Counted from the stretch's first letter, positions 11,946 to 24,179 are shown. The stretch is DNA of 64,000 nucleotides from Mastigias papua (GCA_964019165.1 OZ025278.1:5032517-5096516), one strand, 5' to 3'. Notes: generated by a model from the letters alone, not told the origin. Numbers and translations are program-made.

Positions 11946-12170
11946 TAAAATTTTTGCTCCTATTGAAAAGCATTCGGAAAACATCAAGCATGGGTACAAA
12001 ACGTCTAATTTAATTGGGATGTATTGGCAAATTTTATACTTTCCATGTGATGTTGTCTTTCGGCAGAAACAGATCTTGTTTTAGCTCAGCAAACCTTGCA
12101 TATACGAGGTAGCTGCACACTATCCATATACGACATGAGCATAAGATCGTCTGTTAAGTTAAACCTTGAT

Positions 12171-13355
12171 TGACAAGTCTGTTTGTACTACAGACCTTCA
12201 CTACAGCACGAAAAAGTGGCACCATGTTTTAGGCATGCTGATGAGCTTTTTTCGTCCGACACTAGTCAGAGTATGAAACATCGGATACCGACCGAAAGGT
12301 GAATCAAAAAATATAGCCAGGTGTGGATACACGTGATATGATGAGTAATTGTTTACTTGTTCACCATTGTTTACTTGAAGGGTCCAAGTGAGAAAATGAA
12401 CTCTTTTTTTAAAAAGACTGGGTTTTGAGGCTTAATGCAGACTGTTTCCAAAAACACTTAAATTAAAGGACCATCTTGCTCGCCTTATGATTCGAAGATT
12501 ATCGTCTGAATATGTTTTGGCGCATTCTGGATATTTAATGAGATGTTTGTCTATGGCCGAATCACTTTCCTTTTCATTTTAGAAGTAGAGATTTTACACA
12601 TACGAGGTGGTTGTTCTCTTATTATAATGCTTTTTGTCCTGATGCTTGTGGAAACATGTTGTTTTATTCTGTCAGCTAGTCCTTGCGTAGTGCGTCCTAC
12701 TGTACCGAGCTTTACATCGGCACGAAAATTCGTAAGCTACTCAATTGTTTTGAGTGGTACGAACACCATCTTTTTAGCAGATGGTAGTATGATTTTAGTA
12801 TTGTAGGCCACACTAGGTTTCACAGCATAGACTCAGGATGCAATGGCGTTGTTAATTTGGTTTTCAAATTGTGATGAAACATTACCATTCCAGGGCAATT
12901 TTAGGTAAATCAGTCACTTCACGGTACCGCATGTTTCTTCCGCTGCAAAGTTGGCAAGTTTTTGCTTAATGCAAGAAACAAGGACATAATCTGGATATTC
13001 ATTTTCAATGAGCAGTTGTTGTAGTCTGTCAAGTTCTGAGTCTAATTTAGTTTTGGAGCAAATCATAAGTGTTCTGTGTACCAAAGTTTTACTAAGGCTA
13101 ATTTTTCTTGCCTTTGGGCTGAAGGAATTCCAACGGATGTATTGCCCTGTAAACGTTGGCTTCCTGTAAACGCTGGTAGGAAATCCAGTGCCCTCTTTTT
13201 CCACTAACTATCTAGAAAATTCAAAGAGTTGTTTTGCTTCTTCTCTACTGTGAACTTTAAAGCTGGATGCAGCAAGTTAAATTTTCCATGGGAGCACTCA
13301 CACTCCAGCTTGGAAACCAAATATGACAAAAGTACCTTGATTATATGACAAGAGA
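12171..13355 (-). mobile_element. 5'-truncated Penelope-like element (RT and GIY-YIG remnants)
   Basis: Inserted in the second first-exon block, flanked by AACCTTGAT on both sides (12162-12170, 13356-13364) as target duplication. On the minus strand it reads from the end of the RT domain (GTFVIFG, then LLHPALKFTVE and, after a frame change, SVYRKPTFTGQYIRW near 13150) into a GIY-YIG endonuclease remnant (GRTTQ-LADRIKQHV near 12660, ECAKTYSDDN near 12520), then a terminal region with a dead hammerhead. Several stops and frameshifts break it. The catalytic YxDD of the RT is not preserved. The same insertion is in unit C, so it predates the B/C duplication. Confidence 0.8.
12914..13204 (-). pseudogene. 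Penelope-like RT C-terminal fragment
   Basis: A 96-codon open remnant (start codon not biological) covering the conserved segment after the RT catalytic core: GFPTSVYRKPTFTGQY, SPKARKISL, LVHRTLMICS, LDRLQQLL. In the parent element this joins RT to the GIY-YIG endonuclease. The upstream part continues in another frame (HPALKFTVE), so the fragment is a piece of a dead gene. Its near twin is at 41788-42078. Confidence 0.8.
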
Positions 13356-13786
13356 ACCTTGATTATGACCTGGTCTTACATATTTCAAAACCAATTGTCA
13401 TAACAAAACCTGATTCCAAAAGAATGCTTCCTCACAACTTAATTCACAAATATGCCCCATTAAACATCTTCACACAAATTATTGCTTTCAACATACATTA
13501 CAGGTGCCTATAACCATGGCGTATAACAATGACAAAGACGTCATTCCATTTCATTGAAATAGCACCTTACTGCGAGAGAGTTTCTTGCCACAATCAGTAA
13601 GCGGCCCCAAGTATTGAAGCATGCATTTGAAGTACGTGCACAAGATTGATCTGCAATATAGTAGCTTAATAATACCATTTATCAAGAAGAGGCAAGTTAT
13701 TGCTAAGACCGGTTGCATACAGCAGATTAGATTTAAGGATTTGAAAAAATTATCGCATGTACTTTTTTACTAAATAGGTAAGACAC

Positions 13787-13925
13787 TGGATAATTTATAT
13801 ATACAGACGTGCAATTAGACGTCAATGAGTTAAAGCAGTAGCCTTGTTAACAAGCAATGGTAGCACAGGTACACAACAAGCTTGTCTTATAAAGGCAACA
13901 TGCAGGGTTGCAACAGATGCAAGAA
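13787..13925 (+). promoter_or_regulatory. Candidate core promoter of exon 1b
   Basis: Two TATA-like stretches precede the ATG at 13926: TATATATA at about 13797-13803 and TATAAA at 13888-13893. The second would leave a leader of only a few bases, so the first is more plausible. A GCAATTAGACGT motif at about 13812 is shared with the block upstream of exon 1a (about 11560) and with unit C. Position-based inference only. Confidence 0.3.
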
Positions 13926-13978
13926 ATGGGTTCTATCGTTATGATTAGACTTTATATTCAACTTATAGCACTGATTGC
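13926..13978 (+). CDS. Signal-peptide exon 1b of lectin gene B
   Basis: ATG to GTAAGT donor, 53 bp, encoding MGSIVMIRLYIQLIALIA (last Ala split GC|T), a good hydrophobic signal sequence for secretion. Joining to the PAN exon at 18614 keeps the frame and gives Ala-His-Ala-Ala after the hydrophobic run, a plausible signal peptidase region. With exons 18614-18911, 19814-19913 and 20569-21221 it makes a 1104-nt CDS, 367 aa. I prefer this to exon 1a as main first exon because of its stronger hydrophobic core. The unit C counterpart has a stop codon. Confidence 0.65.
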
Positions 13979-16900
13979 GTAAGTATTGTTTCAAATTTAC
14001 CACATTGGTGCAGTTCAAATTATTTTTTAAATAACGCTGTAGAGAGTGATTTCTGACTTTCTAAGAGTAATTTCCTATTGTGATTTCATATCTTTTATTA
14101 ATGTTAGTTCATGATTGGCACAACAATATTCGAAAATTCAAGCTAAGATCTATGATATACAAATTGAACTAAATGCAATTAGTAGGATTTTCATGGCTCA
14201 AGGGAGCAGTACAGTATAGAAAAGTTTGCAAGAGTGATATTTATAATGTGCATTTATGTTGAAAGCGAAGACACTAGGGCTCTCCACTTAATTTCATTAC
14301 AATTCTCAAACTGTAATTAACAGTAGATTTCCGAACAATCCTACTACTAAACTGGACTGATCAAAGTAGGACTCATTTACATTTATACATAGCAAAATAA
14401 AAATTAAAATTTGTTTGCATTTGACATTGATGAACTCCCTAAGATACAAAAGCTCTAATAAATCCATTTCAATAAAAAGAGCTTAGGTCGCATTATCCGG
14501 GGCGATGACAAAAAGTTGGGAGGGAAAGGGGTGATGTACCCCCATTTTGTATCATATGTCAGCCGTTGTACTTACAAGTTTTAGTATCAGGCTTTGTTAG
14601 TAAATCTAGATATTGTTTGCTCTTTTCAGCTTTAATGCAATCATCCCTGATTTCCTAGCAATAGATTAAGACATCCTTCGTTACATCCTGCTCTTAGGAC
14701 CCAAGTAAACACGGGAGCAGCAATAAGCGTTGGGGGTGGGGAGGAATAAATGAAAAGGGATCGCCAGTAAGACTAATTTCTATCAATCTGTCTTCATACA
14801 AACCTCTCGAAAGAAGCACTTCAAATAATTACCGTTAATTTTTGAGGCATGATTACGAGCGGTAGATAAAACTAAAGTAACATCTGTACACACCTAGTCG
14901 GAAAATGCGTACTGATTAATTTAGATTTTATGCAGGTGTCCCTTAGACATATAGAGAATTGAAACAAGTAGGAACCCAATACTGGGATCTGGAAACTTCT
15001 TCCAGCACATTAATGGGAGAAAGCTCATTGGGGACCTAATAGTAAATCAATCGCAACGAACAAACGCTACACAAAATTATAGCTCCATGATATATTTTAG
15101 TAAACCAAAGACACCACACACGGACCTTTGATATAGCAAGTTAAAGCTCATAGCGCTCCCACACCAATTACTCAAGAGATCATTGTTGTCTTGATGTAAC
15201 TTCCAACTTTACAAGCATTTAGAGTGTCACTGACATATGTAAGTTGAATGAAGTTACTGCAATTTAAGTAACAGTGTGAAGATTTCCTCCAGATATACGG
15301 CATACGGCCTACTTTTAGTGCACCATCTGAGGTAGCAATAAAATAATCCAGCAGTTAGCAGGTTAGAACTCATCACGACTTGCAGCTTATAATTACTGCG
15401 TCATTAGTTCCATAGCTCCAAACTTCTACAAAAAAATTCTAATCTCCTCTCTATTCTAATTTTCGTAGTAAAGTTGTTGTGTCTCCTCACTTGAATAGTG
15501 CACTATTTTTAAAATCTTAGTGTGAGATGGTCTTTTGTCTATTCTAACAAGCAGCATATAAAGTCTGTAATTCCCTACATCAATAATTGACGTTATCATT
15601 CCTTTCTCCTAATAAAAGCACATGTTGCCATCCTTGATCAACTCAGAACAACCACGAATGATGAACGCCTGCGGCTCTTGGAGTGAATTTTTGTAGGTCT
15701 GGTAACGTTACAGTGAAGTATCAAGCAGAAAAAACTATGCTAAGAACATTAATAATAGAACTTCAACCTTCTTGCCGTAGTGACAGTGTAAGATTACGTT
15801 GACCGATTAAGGGAATTTCACAAGCACAACCAATGTCAAAACAAGTCGTGATCTCCGTTTGAGCATTGTGATTCTTTTCTATTGCTTGATGAATTACAAC
15901 TGAACGATGTCCATTCACTTTTCGAGCAGTTAAAATGTTCACTGTCAAAATGTTTGCTTGTGTTTATGCTGTAAAATGGGCTGTGTCAGTTAATACACTG
16001 TTCTGACTGCTATTCTTTTCCTTTATATAGCCTATGGGGAAAATATACAAAATATATTTACGACTTAACTGTTGTCCAGTGGTATCTGCAATGGCATGTG
16101 TTTTCATTGCAAGTAAGTCCACACACATACCGTACAATTCTTCGAAAAGGAATGTCGTCGAAGTGATAAAGACCTCACCTGCTTATTGCTAGCTTTCTTA
16201 ATTTGTTAGAAACGAAATGGATATCCAAACAGATTGCTGACTTCATTGTAACTCTTCGTGAAGTATCTTAATTCTAACATATCTTAGATTAAGCCTTGCT
16301 CATAATTGTGGTGAAAGGTAGTTTGATAACTTTGTTACCCGAAGTTTAGATTTAATGGACCTTCTTGGGGATAACTCAAACAAGGCCAACATGTCATAAT
16401 TGACTGAGCATCATATACCAATAGCATAGTCGCAAACAGCTGAAAGGCCGTTAGGCAGCTTGAAGATGACTGATTGGGCTACCTACTATTGAAGCTATTG
16501 AAGATTTGATTAATAATTTGTCGCATGGATTTCTGTTGCGTTGTCAAGAGGTATGCCATAGAAAATAGCTCTGGTTACCATAAAAGCAACAAGACGCGCA
16601 TAATCTAATAGCTGCTGGGCAATGGTAAAGAATACAATGGTGATGACTAACAACATAACTGGATAATATTTGAAAGAGATGAAATAGAAAATGAATTGAG
16701 AGTGTATTTTTTGGAAGCGTTGGCAATGCTGAGCCTCAGTTGTACTATTGGAAAGCCGTAACTGCCTAACAGCGTTGACAAATGGAGCTTTTTGTTTTTT
16801 ATTCCATTAATATAACACAAATACTGACTAGTCTGAGTCAGCCACAGCGGGAAAAAACACATGGTCATCTAGTCCCCACTGTGGTCTACTCTTACAATAT

Positions 16901-18613
16901 ATATTCTAAATTACCCATAAGCAACACATAACACCATTCATTCAACACGTTACAACGAAAACACTGTACTACAACACTACACACTACATGCCACTACACA
17001 GGAATACGGTACAGTAGCGGATCCAGGGGGCCGGTAGGTTGGGCAACTGGGGCCATAACCCCTAATAATAGAAGTTGGTAATTACAATGCCCTTGGTCGA
17101 ATACGTGGTTACCTACAGGGACTCCCAAAATGGCTCCATGCTAGATTCGCCACTGAACTGTCATAATTACTGCACTACAAACAGGGAGAGGCTTTTGCTG
17201 CTCATATGAGCTTTTAGTATTTTGTCTTTGTTAGCCCAATCTCTTAGATCTCTCAATAAACAACATTGCTGCCTCTAAAATCAATCTGTTTTCAATAATA
17301 GTAAGTCTTGGGCTACCGTAGAGAAGCAACACGCACAGTGTTGTTGGGGCCATGTTAACAAGGTCTAGTCCGGGAATGTTGGAAAGCTGACCAAAGAGAT
17401 CCCTTCGCATGATATCAAACCGATAGCAGTTTAGAGGAAAATGTTCATTGTCTTCTTTCCCCATGCCACATAAACAAAATGGACTCACACAGTCAAAGTT
17501 GTGACAAAACCTGTGTTAATTCAGTTTACTAAATTCAATATGAAGCTTTGTCAACCGCCTGGTACCTACGATATCACGAATACCATACATAGTTTCTTTA
17601 AAGATCTTATATTCGATAAGAGTTTACTCTTGAACTCTGATATAGTTCTGGAATTTTTTACTTCATCAGGTAATAGCAAATGGAGCTAGTAATAAGATGA
17701 TGCATCAGTTGTTACAAATTGCACCTCTTCATTTTAGTAATGCTCTTTTAGTCCAGACAATTGTTAGCTGTCAAAATTTGACTTTGTATTCCAGATGTTG
17801 ATTTAACTAATGACGGTCTTAGGTGTCATTATTCGAACTACGCATATGTGAACTGGTTAAAATAAAAAGTTTGCCTTCACTCAATAAGCCATAGCATGTG
17901 TAACAATTGAAGTTGTGCGCTTTTCAACTGCTGTAGAAGCTAATCATTAGCAAACGCTCAAACAAAATTGACATGCTCAAACAATAACAAAAATGACACG
18001 ATAAAACAAACTAAAATTAAAAAACCCTCAAACAATCACAAAAATTGTTGTGGATTTTCTTTGATACCTTCTGTAAGAAGCGAGGTCTATAAAACGATAA
18101 CCCAAAAGCAAAAATGCACGTTTAGAATTAATTGTATTAATCATTTCCTCCATCAGGAACAGAAGACGTTACCTGGCCCGTAGCCAAGGGGTTTCCTGGG
18201 GGCAAGACCACTTGGTATTCCAAAACGAACTTTCCTATGAATAATTTTGCAATACTATGTCAGAATTCAGCCTAGATCATATAATTCAAAGACCCCTGAA
18301 CACTACCGTGCCTATCAAGCGGTCCAGCGAAAATATTACGCCACTTTTCGTGACACAAGGCAATCCACTGAATTTTAATATATTCACAAACAAAGAACGA
18401 TATATCTGACTCATAACTCTCCTTGTCCATGCATTATTATCTCGAAAATCTCTGATAATTTCAAAATTCTGATAGAGCCATGCACTTTCTCTGTTACCCT
18501 TTTGTAGTATTATTTTGAAAGGAAAGCATATATATTAAGAGTTACTTTTTTAGCGAGAATCAAATTTCTTAATACTAAGAAATTAAGGATTGACTTTGTT
18601 CCGTATCTTTTAG
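13979..18613 (+). other. Intron 1 of lectin gene B
   Basis: A 4.6-kb intron, colinear with 42871-47073 in unit C except for a LINE present only here and a MITE present only in C. A 61-codon minus-strand frame at 15763-15948 is kept in both copies, but most differences between the copies change amino acids, which argues against a protein under constraint. Acceptor at the end: CGTATCTTTTAG. Confidence 0.7.
16790..17676 (-). mobile_element. 5'-truncated non-LTR retrotransposon (LINE), unit B only
   Basis: Flanked by the 11-bp duplication CAAATGGAGCT (16779-16789 and 17677-17687). The unit C paralogue at about 46140 has that sequence once, the empty site. Minus-strand coding matches the C-terminal end of LINE ORF2: after RT-end motifs near 17540-17640 comes a Cys/His knuckle, CVSPFCLCG then EHFPLNC, in the frame 17231-17512. 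The A-rich 3' end lies at the low-coordinate side. Several frame breaks show it is dead. The family is not resolved. Confidence 0.8.
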
Positions 18614-18911
18614 TCATGCTGCAAATGCATATATACTGAGATTACCTTGCTTGACATATGCAAACTTCAGCATTGTAAAACCAAACTCAACATTGACTGG
18701 GCATGTTTTGGAGACACACAATAATTTGAATGCAGATGAATGTGAAAATAAATGCATTGAGCATAGATTATGCAAGTCAATAAATACAAGGAACTCAAAT
18801 GGAGCGAATTGTCAACTGAATAGTAAAACCAATGAGAATCCATTTGATAATGTGACATTGGCAGAGAATATTGGATGGGAATACAAGACAACGGACTATA
18901 ATGCCAGAAAT
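18614..18911 (+). CDS. PAN/apple-domain exon of lectin gene B
   Basis: A 298-bp exon after the strong acceptor CGTATCTTTTAG, ending at a GTAAGT donor. It starts with one base completing the Ala codon of exon 1 and ends in phase 0. It encodes about 99 residues: LPCLTYANFSIV, LTGHVLETHNNLNADECENK, CIEHRLCKSINTR, NCQLNSKTNENPFDNVT. This is the PAN/apple pattern (short hydrophobic N-terminal strand, central C-x3-C-x5-C, then CQLN), a secreted protein or sugar binding module often placed before FReD domains in invertebrate lectins. Uninterrupted, and nearly identical to the unit C exon. Confidence 0.85.
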
Positions 18912-19813
18912 GTAAGTTTTATTCTAGTGATATTGTTGATGCATTTATAAAACGACCTTGCAGTATACATTCCCTGTCATGCGTCAGTTTTTGTTCTGAG
19001 GCCTAGTATTGTGAGAGAGTGACGGTTAGACAGTATTACATGTACATTATTTGACACTAGAACATAATTAAATGATGTGACGAAAAATTTCCTGATAGTT
19101 ACGTAAAGAGACTATTTTTGCCACTTTAGAGTGAGTAGCTTCTGCAAAGAAGCTTGGAGAAATTCAGTACTACAGTACTATTTTGTATTGTGAATGGAAT
19201 CACATACTATTAATTCACGTTATTCAGCTTACCAATAGCGTCACAAAATAGATGTGTAATTCGCTGAATGCGTTTTAAATTAATTGATTAATTAATTAAT
19301 TAACTAATGTTTAGAGGGATGAAAGACTAAATTAATTCAGAAACGGATGAAAGAATGACAAGATGACTGATTAGCAGCTTTTTGCTTACAAGTTGAATCA
19401 TTAGATGTTGATTGGTAAGTCAATCTTGAAGGTATGAGTGTCTGACTGATCACATATGCAGACAGATAGACTGTTGGGATATTTTAGTCACTAAAGTATT
19501 GACTAACTGAACAAAGAATGAAATGAATAAGTGCAGGGCTGACTAAGTAAGTAGCTATCCGAATCGTAAACCGGTTGGTTAAACACCTCATTGACTAATT
19601 AACTCTCTACCTACTGATAATTTTCCTGTTGTAATAGCCGAATACATAGCTAAGCAGTTGATGTACTTATGTGTGACTTGCTACTGTATGAATGAGTGTT
19701 GATTATATATCAGTCCATATAATTCAAAACACAGTCATAATGACATTTAAAATGTTTATCAATGACAACTATACACTGCTGTATGTTGCTAGTTCGCCTG
19801 TACCTTACTTCAG
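18912..19813 (+). other. Intron 2 of lectin gene B
   Basis: Non-coding. It contains a short AATT repeat at 19277-19305 where unit C has an expanded (GAAT)n tract (47735-47881). A run of short degenerate direct repeats of the GACTGA/GAATGA type extends to about 19620. Confidence 0.7.
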
Positions 19814-19913
19814 ATTGGAAATGTATGTGAAGAGAAGAGCCCGTGCGCTTGTGGAATGACGTGCATTGATGCTTGTACAACTCCCGGGTATGAATGCCAA
19901 GATACTGGTATTG
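19814..19913 (+). CDS. EGF-like exon of lectin gene B
   Basis: A 100-bp exon between TACTTCAG and GTATGT, phase 0 to phase 1. It encodes a short six-cysteine module (CEEKSPCACGMTCIDAC, then PGYECQDTG) between the PAN and FReD domains. Differs from A and C at only a few bases. Confidence 0.75.
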
Positions 19914-20568
19914 GTATGTTACAAGTCGTATACTGCATACTGCTGTTAAAATACATGTTGAAATGTTACTTATATTTCCGAGAACAGCTAATGTAAGATT
20001 AACTTAATCATATGAATCATGCGCCATTTACTATTTGAATTCATATACTCATTATTGATTGCTAGTCTATTGGGGTTGTATAAAAAGTACTTATTCATAT
20101 CAAATAAACCGTACTCAGGCCTTCCGTTTGCTATAGAATTCCTTACTCTAAGAAAGTGAACAGGCAAGCACTAAACTAGCCACCATGTATTCATTAGGAA
20201 GAAAAGTAATGTGAATGCTTAGAACAAGTTTTCAAATAAAAAAATGAAGCACGAATTTAAAACCTAGCTAACATGTTATCATAGTAATTACCTAATAGTA
20301 ATGTTAACAAACAGAAAAGGATCTCCAATGATAGGGATATAAACTCACTGTATATTAATTTTTTGCTATTTCGTTCATTCATACGATATGATTAGTCTGT
20401 TAATGCTCTTGTGTATAGAACATCGTGTTTTACTAGACATTCATAACCAAATGAATGAATTAGCTAGAAGGTTAATTTGCACAGTCCTGGAAATCTGCGT
20501 GATATGGTTAGTTTAAGACATTTTATAAACAAAAATACACTCCTCATGATAGAAAACATTAATTTCAG
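19914..20568 (+). other. Intron 3 of lectin gene B
   Basis: Non-coding, ends in TAATTTCAG. Aligns with 48486-49131 in unit C and loosely with 266-1442 in unit A. Confidence 0.7.
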
Positions 20569-21221
20569 GACCACTTCGTAATTGTCAGGATGCATACAGG
20601 AAAGGATACACTGTATCAGCAGTATTACCAATATGCATTCCTGGTATGAATTTAGTTGATGTCAGGTGTGATATGGCAACGAAAGGTGGCGGATGGATTG
20701 TAATTCAACGACGCACTGATGCATCTGTTACTTTTAACCGTAACTGGAATGATTATAAGAATGGGTTTGGAGATCTTAATGGCAACTTTTGGCTTGGACT
20801 AGAGAAGATCCATAAACTTGCATCACCAGGAAGGGGAGCAATTCTTCGAGTTGATTTAAAGCACTATTTTGCTTCCAATCAACTTAAGTATGCAGAGTAC
20901 AGTAACTTTGAGGTTACACATGAATCTGACGGATATAGGTTGAAATGCAGTGGTCATTCTGGAACATTAGGTGATTCCCTTACATATCATGACAACAGAC
21001 GGTTTTCAACATATGATCGTGACCAAGACTCAACTGCAGGAAGTTGTGCAATTGCTCATAAAGGAGGATGGTGGTATGGAAGTTGTATGGAATCTAACTT
21101 AAATGGACAATATCTAAGCCAAACTATAAGCATAGACCAATACATGTATTGGAAGACACTTTCTAACAACTATGGAGGTATCGTATTCTCAGAAATGAAA
21201 ATAAAATATTCCAACCCATAA
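20569..21221 (+). CDS. Fibrinogen C-terminal (FReD) exon of lectin gene B
   Basis: Terminal exon of 653 bases; the first two complete a Gly codon. It encodes a full FReD: NCQDAY, VRCDM-GGGWIVIQRR, WNDYKNGFGDLNGNFWLGLEK, calcium-site segment DRDQDSTAGSCA, pocket motif GGWWYGSC-SNLNG, ends KIKYSNP. Family role: extracellular recognition of sugars or acetylated ligands, often in innate defence or self/non-self contact. The segment after SNLNG (21106-21143) differs strongly from both A and C although the flanks are conserved. All expected residues are present and the gene model is open end to end, so this is the one complete, apparently functional gene in the window. Confidence 0.92.
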
Positions 21222-24179
21222 TGCGCTTCATATAGTAAACTTCTGGTAATCTATTTAGTAACAAGCTACTTGTATTAAGTGAAATCTTTCTTTAGCTTAT
21301 GTGATCTGAATGCTGATGAGATTATTATCGATATCCTAGACCATTTTTAAACGAGAAACTTCTGAGGTGGTGGTGGGGAGTTCTAACAAACTGCTGTTTT
21401 AAACCAATGCTCTTTTTTCAATTTTTTACAATTTTGAATGCTGTTCTGCTGAAGGGTAAAGTCACTCTTGGAGCAATCACTAGAATGGTATGATCCGCCC
21501 TCTGCTCTCCTGTGCTCTAGGTTATGGACTTACTATATTATTATAATAGATGCAAACTGGATCGGATCCTATAGTATCAATTGAGATCAACTGGGAAGTT
21601 CGTTCCAATGACAAAATTTGCTATTCTGTAGACAATTTTGTAAAGCGCCATGATATTAAATATAAGGCTACGCTCGCTCTAGCGTACATTTGCTAATATT
21701 CAAAGTTGTTACAAGTCAACATTGACCTAGTGATGGACCGTGATTTGAAACTTCGTGCAACAATGATGCTGTCATTCCCTGACATCATCAAATTAATGAC
21801 AATTGACATGTAAATCGTCAAGCATGATCGTTGTTATTTTGTAAAGTCTACTAGTCATACGCCAATTGAAAGGGGAAGATACATGCTCACTAAATCTCTG
21901 TACGCTTGTTGAAGAGTATTAAAAATGATGACCCAAACTGTAGTTAAGGTCATATCATGCCCTGAATTCCCCGGCCAGTCTGCAGGGGCAGATCCTGAGA
22001 TAAAACTGACTGCCGCACAACACAAGGAACATATTAGTAGATGAGCGTGGTCTACAAACTATTTGATCACCACGCCCCTTTTTACCAGTAGCATAGATTT
22101 CAGCTTTTCGTGACATTAGCTTCTCATCAGGCAATCCTGTCTTACATCATACAATAGCTTTCATTCTTTGAAGTACGATGGTGAGTGTAGAGTTATCCTG
22201 CAGCCATACTTTGATCTTTCCAAATTTTCTTTCAAAATTACATATCAAATTTATGTTTCTTCTATTTTGCTGGCTGAACAAAGAACAAAACATGCAATTG
22301 TTTGGCTCTCCAGAAGTCTGTAAGACTTTTTTGGATCCTTAACTGGATATTAAAGTCAAAGCATCAGTTTTCAGAACCATCAGGAAATTTTCCATTATAC
22401 ACTAGTGCTTTATTTTATACACCTGATAACCTTTCATTTTCCCTAAAAACCCAATATAAATTACCAAATCTGTAATCAATGTATTTTTGATGAGTTGGTT
22501 CCATTATTTAATTAAAATTCATTTATCTGCACTTTATGTATGTACATTGCATTATGTAATGCAATTCAGGACCTCTACTTGCTTGGGTAACAAAACAGTG
22601 AGTTCAGTATAGTCTGTTGTGCTCAGTTCAGAAAGCTCTAAAGATTGTCCTGGCATGTTTCTAGCAGACCAAAGTAATATTGTAACTGTCTTTCTGACTG
22701 TAATAGCTTATTCATCACCATGATGGGGATATTCTGTCTGGCACACAAGATGAGAGCCTTCAGAATAGACACATCCTTATGCTAATTTCCTTCAACTATC
22801 TTCTCAACTTATCGCTAATAAATTCTGGTAACATATTTTACACGACATTGCAAGATATTGAGGAAAGTTGTTATAGACATAGGAGGTATTTTGTGAATTT
22901 GGAAATTTTTGTCTAGCTCCTTTTACATTATTACTGACAAGGTTCAATCATTGCATATGATGAGTTCATCACCATTTGGAACCTGAAGGAGCTCCTATCC
23001 ATTCTTTGACCACGTGAAAGCAAATGGGGACAGCAACATGCACCGATGAAACTAGAATAAGCAAGGAAAGGTGCATTGTCAACAATGTAGGATTAAACCT
23101 TCTTTTCTTTAAAATTGACATATAGGTCATCTAACCTTTGCACCTGGCTTCTACATCTTCTAAACAATTTCAAATATGAAACCGCCACCTAGTATTACAG
23201 TCATAAAAACTGCTGATATCAAAATTGCACAAACTAGCAGGGGGGGGGGAGGCATTGATAGCCTTCCATATATTGCATCAGTATCGCAAAAAAGTAATTG
23301 TATTAACAAGGAAACAACTTTATAAGAGGTTGATACATGGTGGTAAGGAGTAGTCTTTATTGAGTTTACATGGGAAGGAAGTTTCATCTCCGTTCCTTTG
23401 AGGAACAAGAGGAAGTGTAAGTATTCACAATGAAAACTGGCACACACAGCAATGTTTGGTTTAAAAGAAGAATAAATTTTTTTGGTAATGTTTCCATCTT
23501 TACACCCAAGGAACATTTTTACATTCTTAATACATATATTCCTATGAGAAACTAGGCAACAAAAGACCCTGATAGACAAATGACTACCTGCAACTCCACT
23601 AATCTAAAGATATGGAGATAATATGCAAGCATATTACATTGGACAAATGCCATCATGCAAATAAAATGGCAGCACGTTTTTTAGAGCTTCATTTTGGATG
23701 CAACAAAGAATGTAGTTTTGGTGTCTTGCAAATGTTCATATAGCAATGATAGCAATGATAATGTCCTCAGTAAGGCCTGTCTTCAATAGTCAACCTTTAG
23801 AAACTTGCACGAGATATAAGTCGAGCGCCTTTGTACGACTTTACTGACTGCCCTTCGATTTTTTGCTCAGAAAAGTCACCTTTTCTTTAAAAGTCTACAA
23901 ACCCTCGATATTTATCGCTTATTGTTCTCATGATTGAAATGCCGCTCGATTTTTTGAAAGTTAGACAATACGATTTTGACATGCTCTACACAGGAAGGAT
24001 TCCATAGCTCTATTATTGCAAAATTCTGCTCCATAGTCTGAGCTGCCGCACCAAAGTCCGATACAGAAGTGGAGTGTTTAAAATCTCCATAGTATTGGAT
24101 AGTGAAAGCAGTGGTGACGTCACTGTATTTGTTATTTTTGACTACCGCCTAGATGGCGTGTAGGTCGTCCTGGGTCCGC
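21222..24179 (+). other. 3' flank of gene B, largely unique
   Basis: The first 300 bases match the unit A 3' flank. The rest has no counterpart in unit C. A 139-codon minus-strand frame at 23160-23579 has no recognisable domain and low-complexity ends, and I do not support it as a gene. A G9 run lies at about 23241. Confidence 0.55.

Noticed and set aside
12543..12806. Plus-strand frame of 87 codons, repeated at 41433-41681
   Set aside because: Antisense shadow of the Penelope GIY-YIG remnant; conservation comes from the shared insertion.
15763..15948. 61-codon minus-strand frame kept in both unit B and C (45117-45302)
   Set aside because: Most differences between the two copies replace amino acids, no start or splice context, intronic.
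18667..18891. Minus-strand frame of 74 codons, repeated at 47127-47351
   Set aside because: Antisense shadow of the PAN exon, whose sense frame has splice sites and domain pattern.
23160..23579. 139-codon minus-strand frame
   Set aside because: No recognisable domain, contains a homopolymer-derived Pro run, no counterpart in unit C; a chance frame is more likely.
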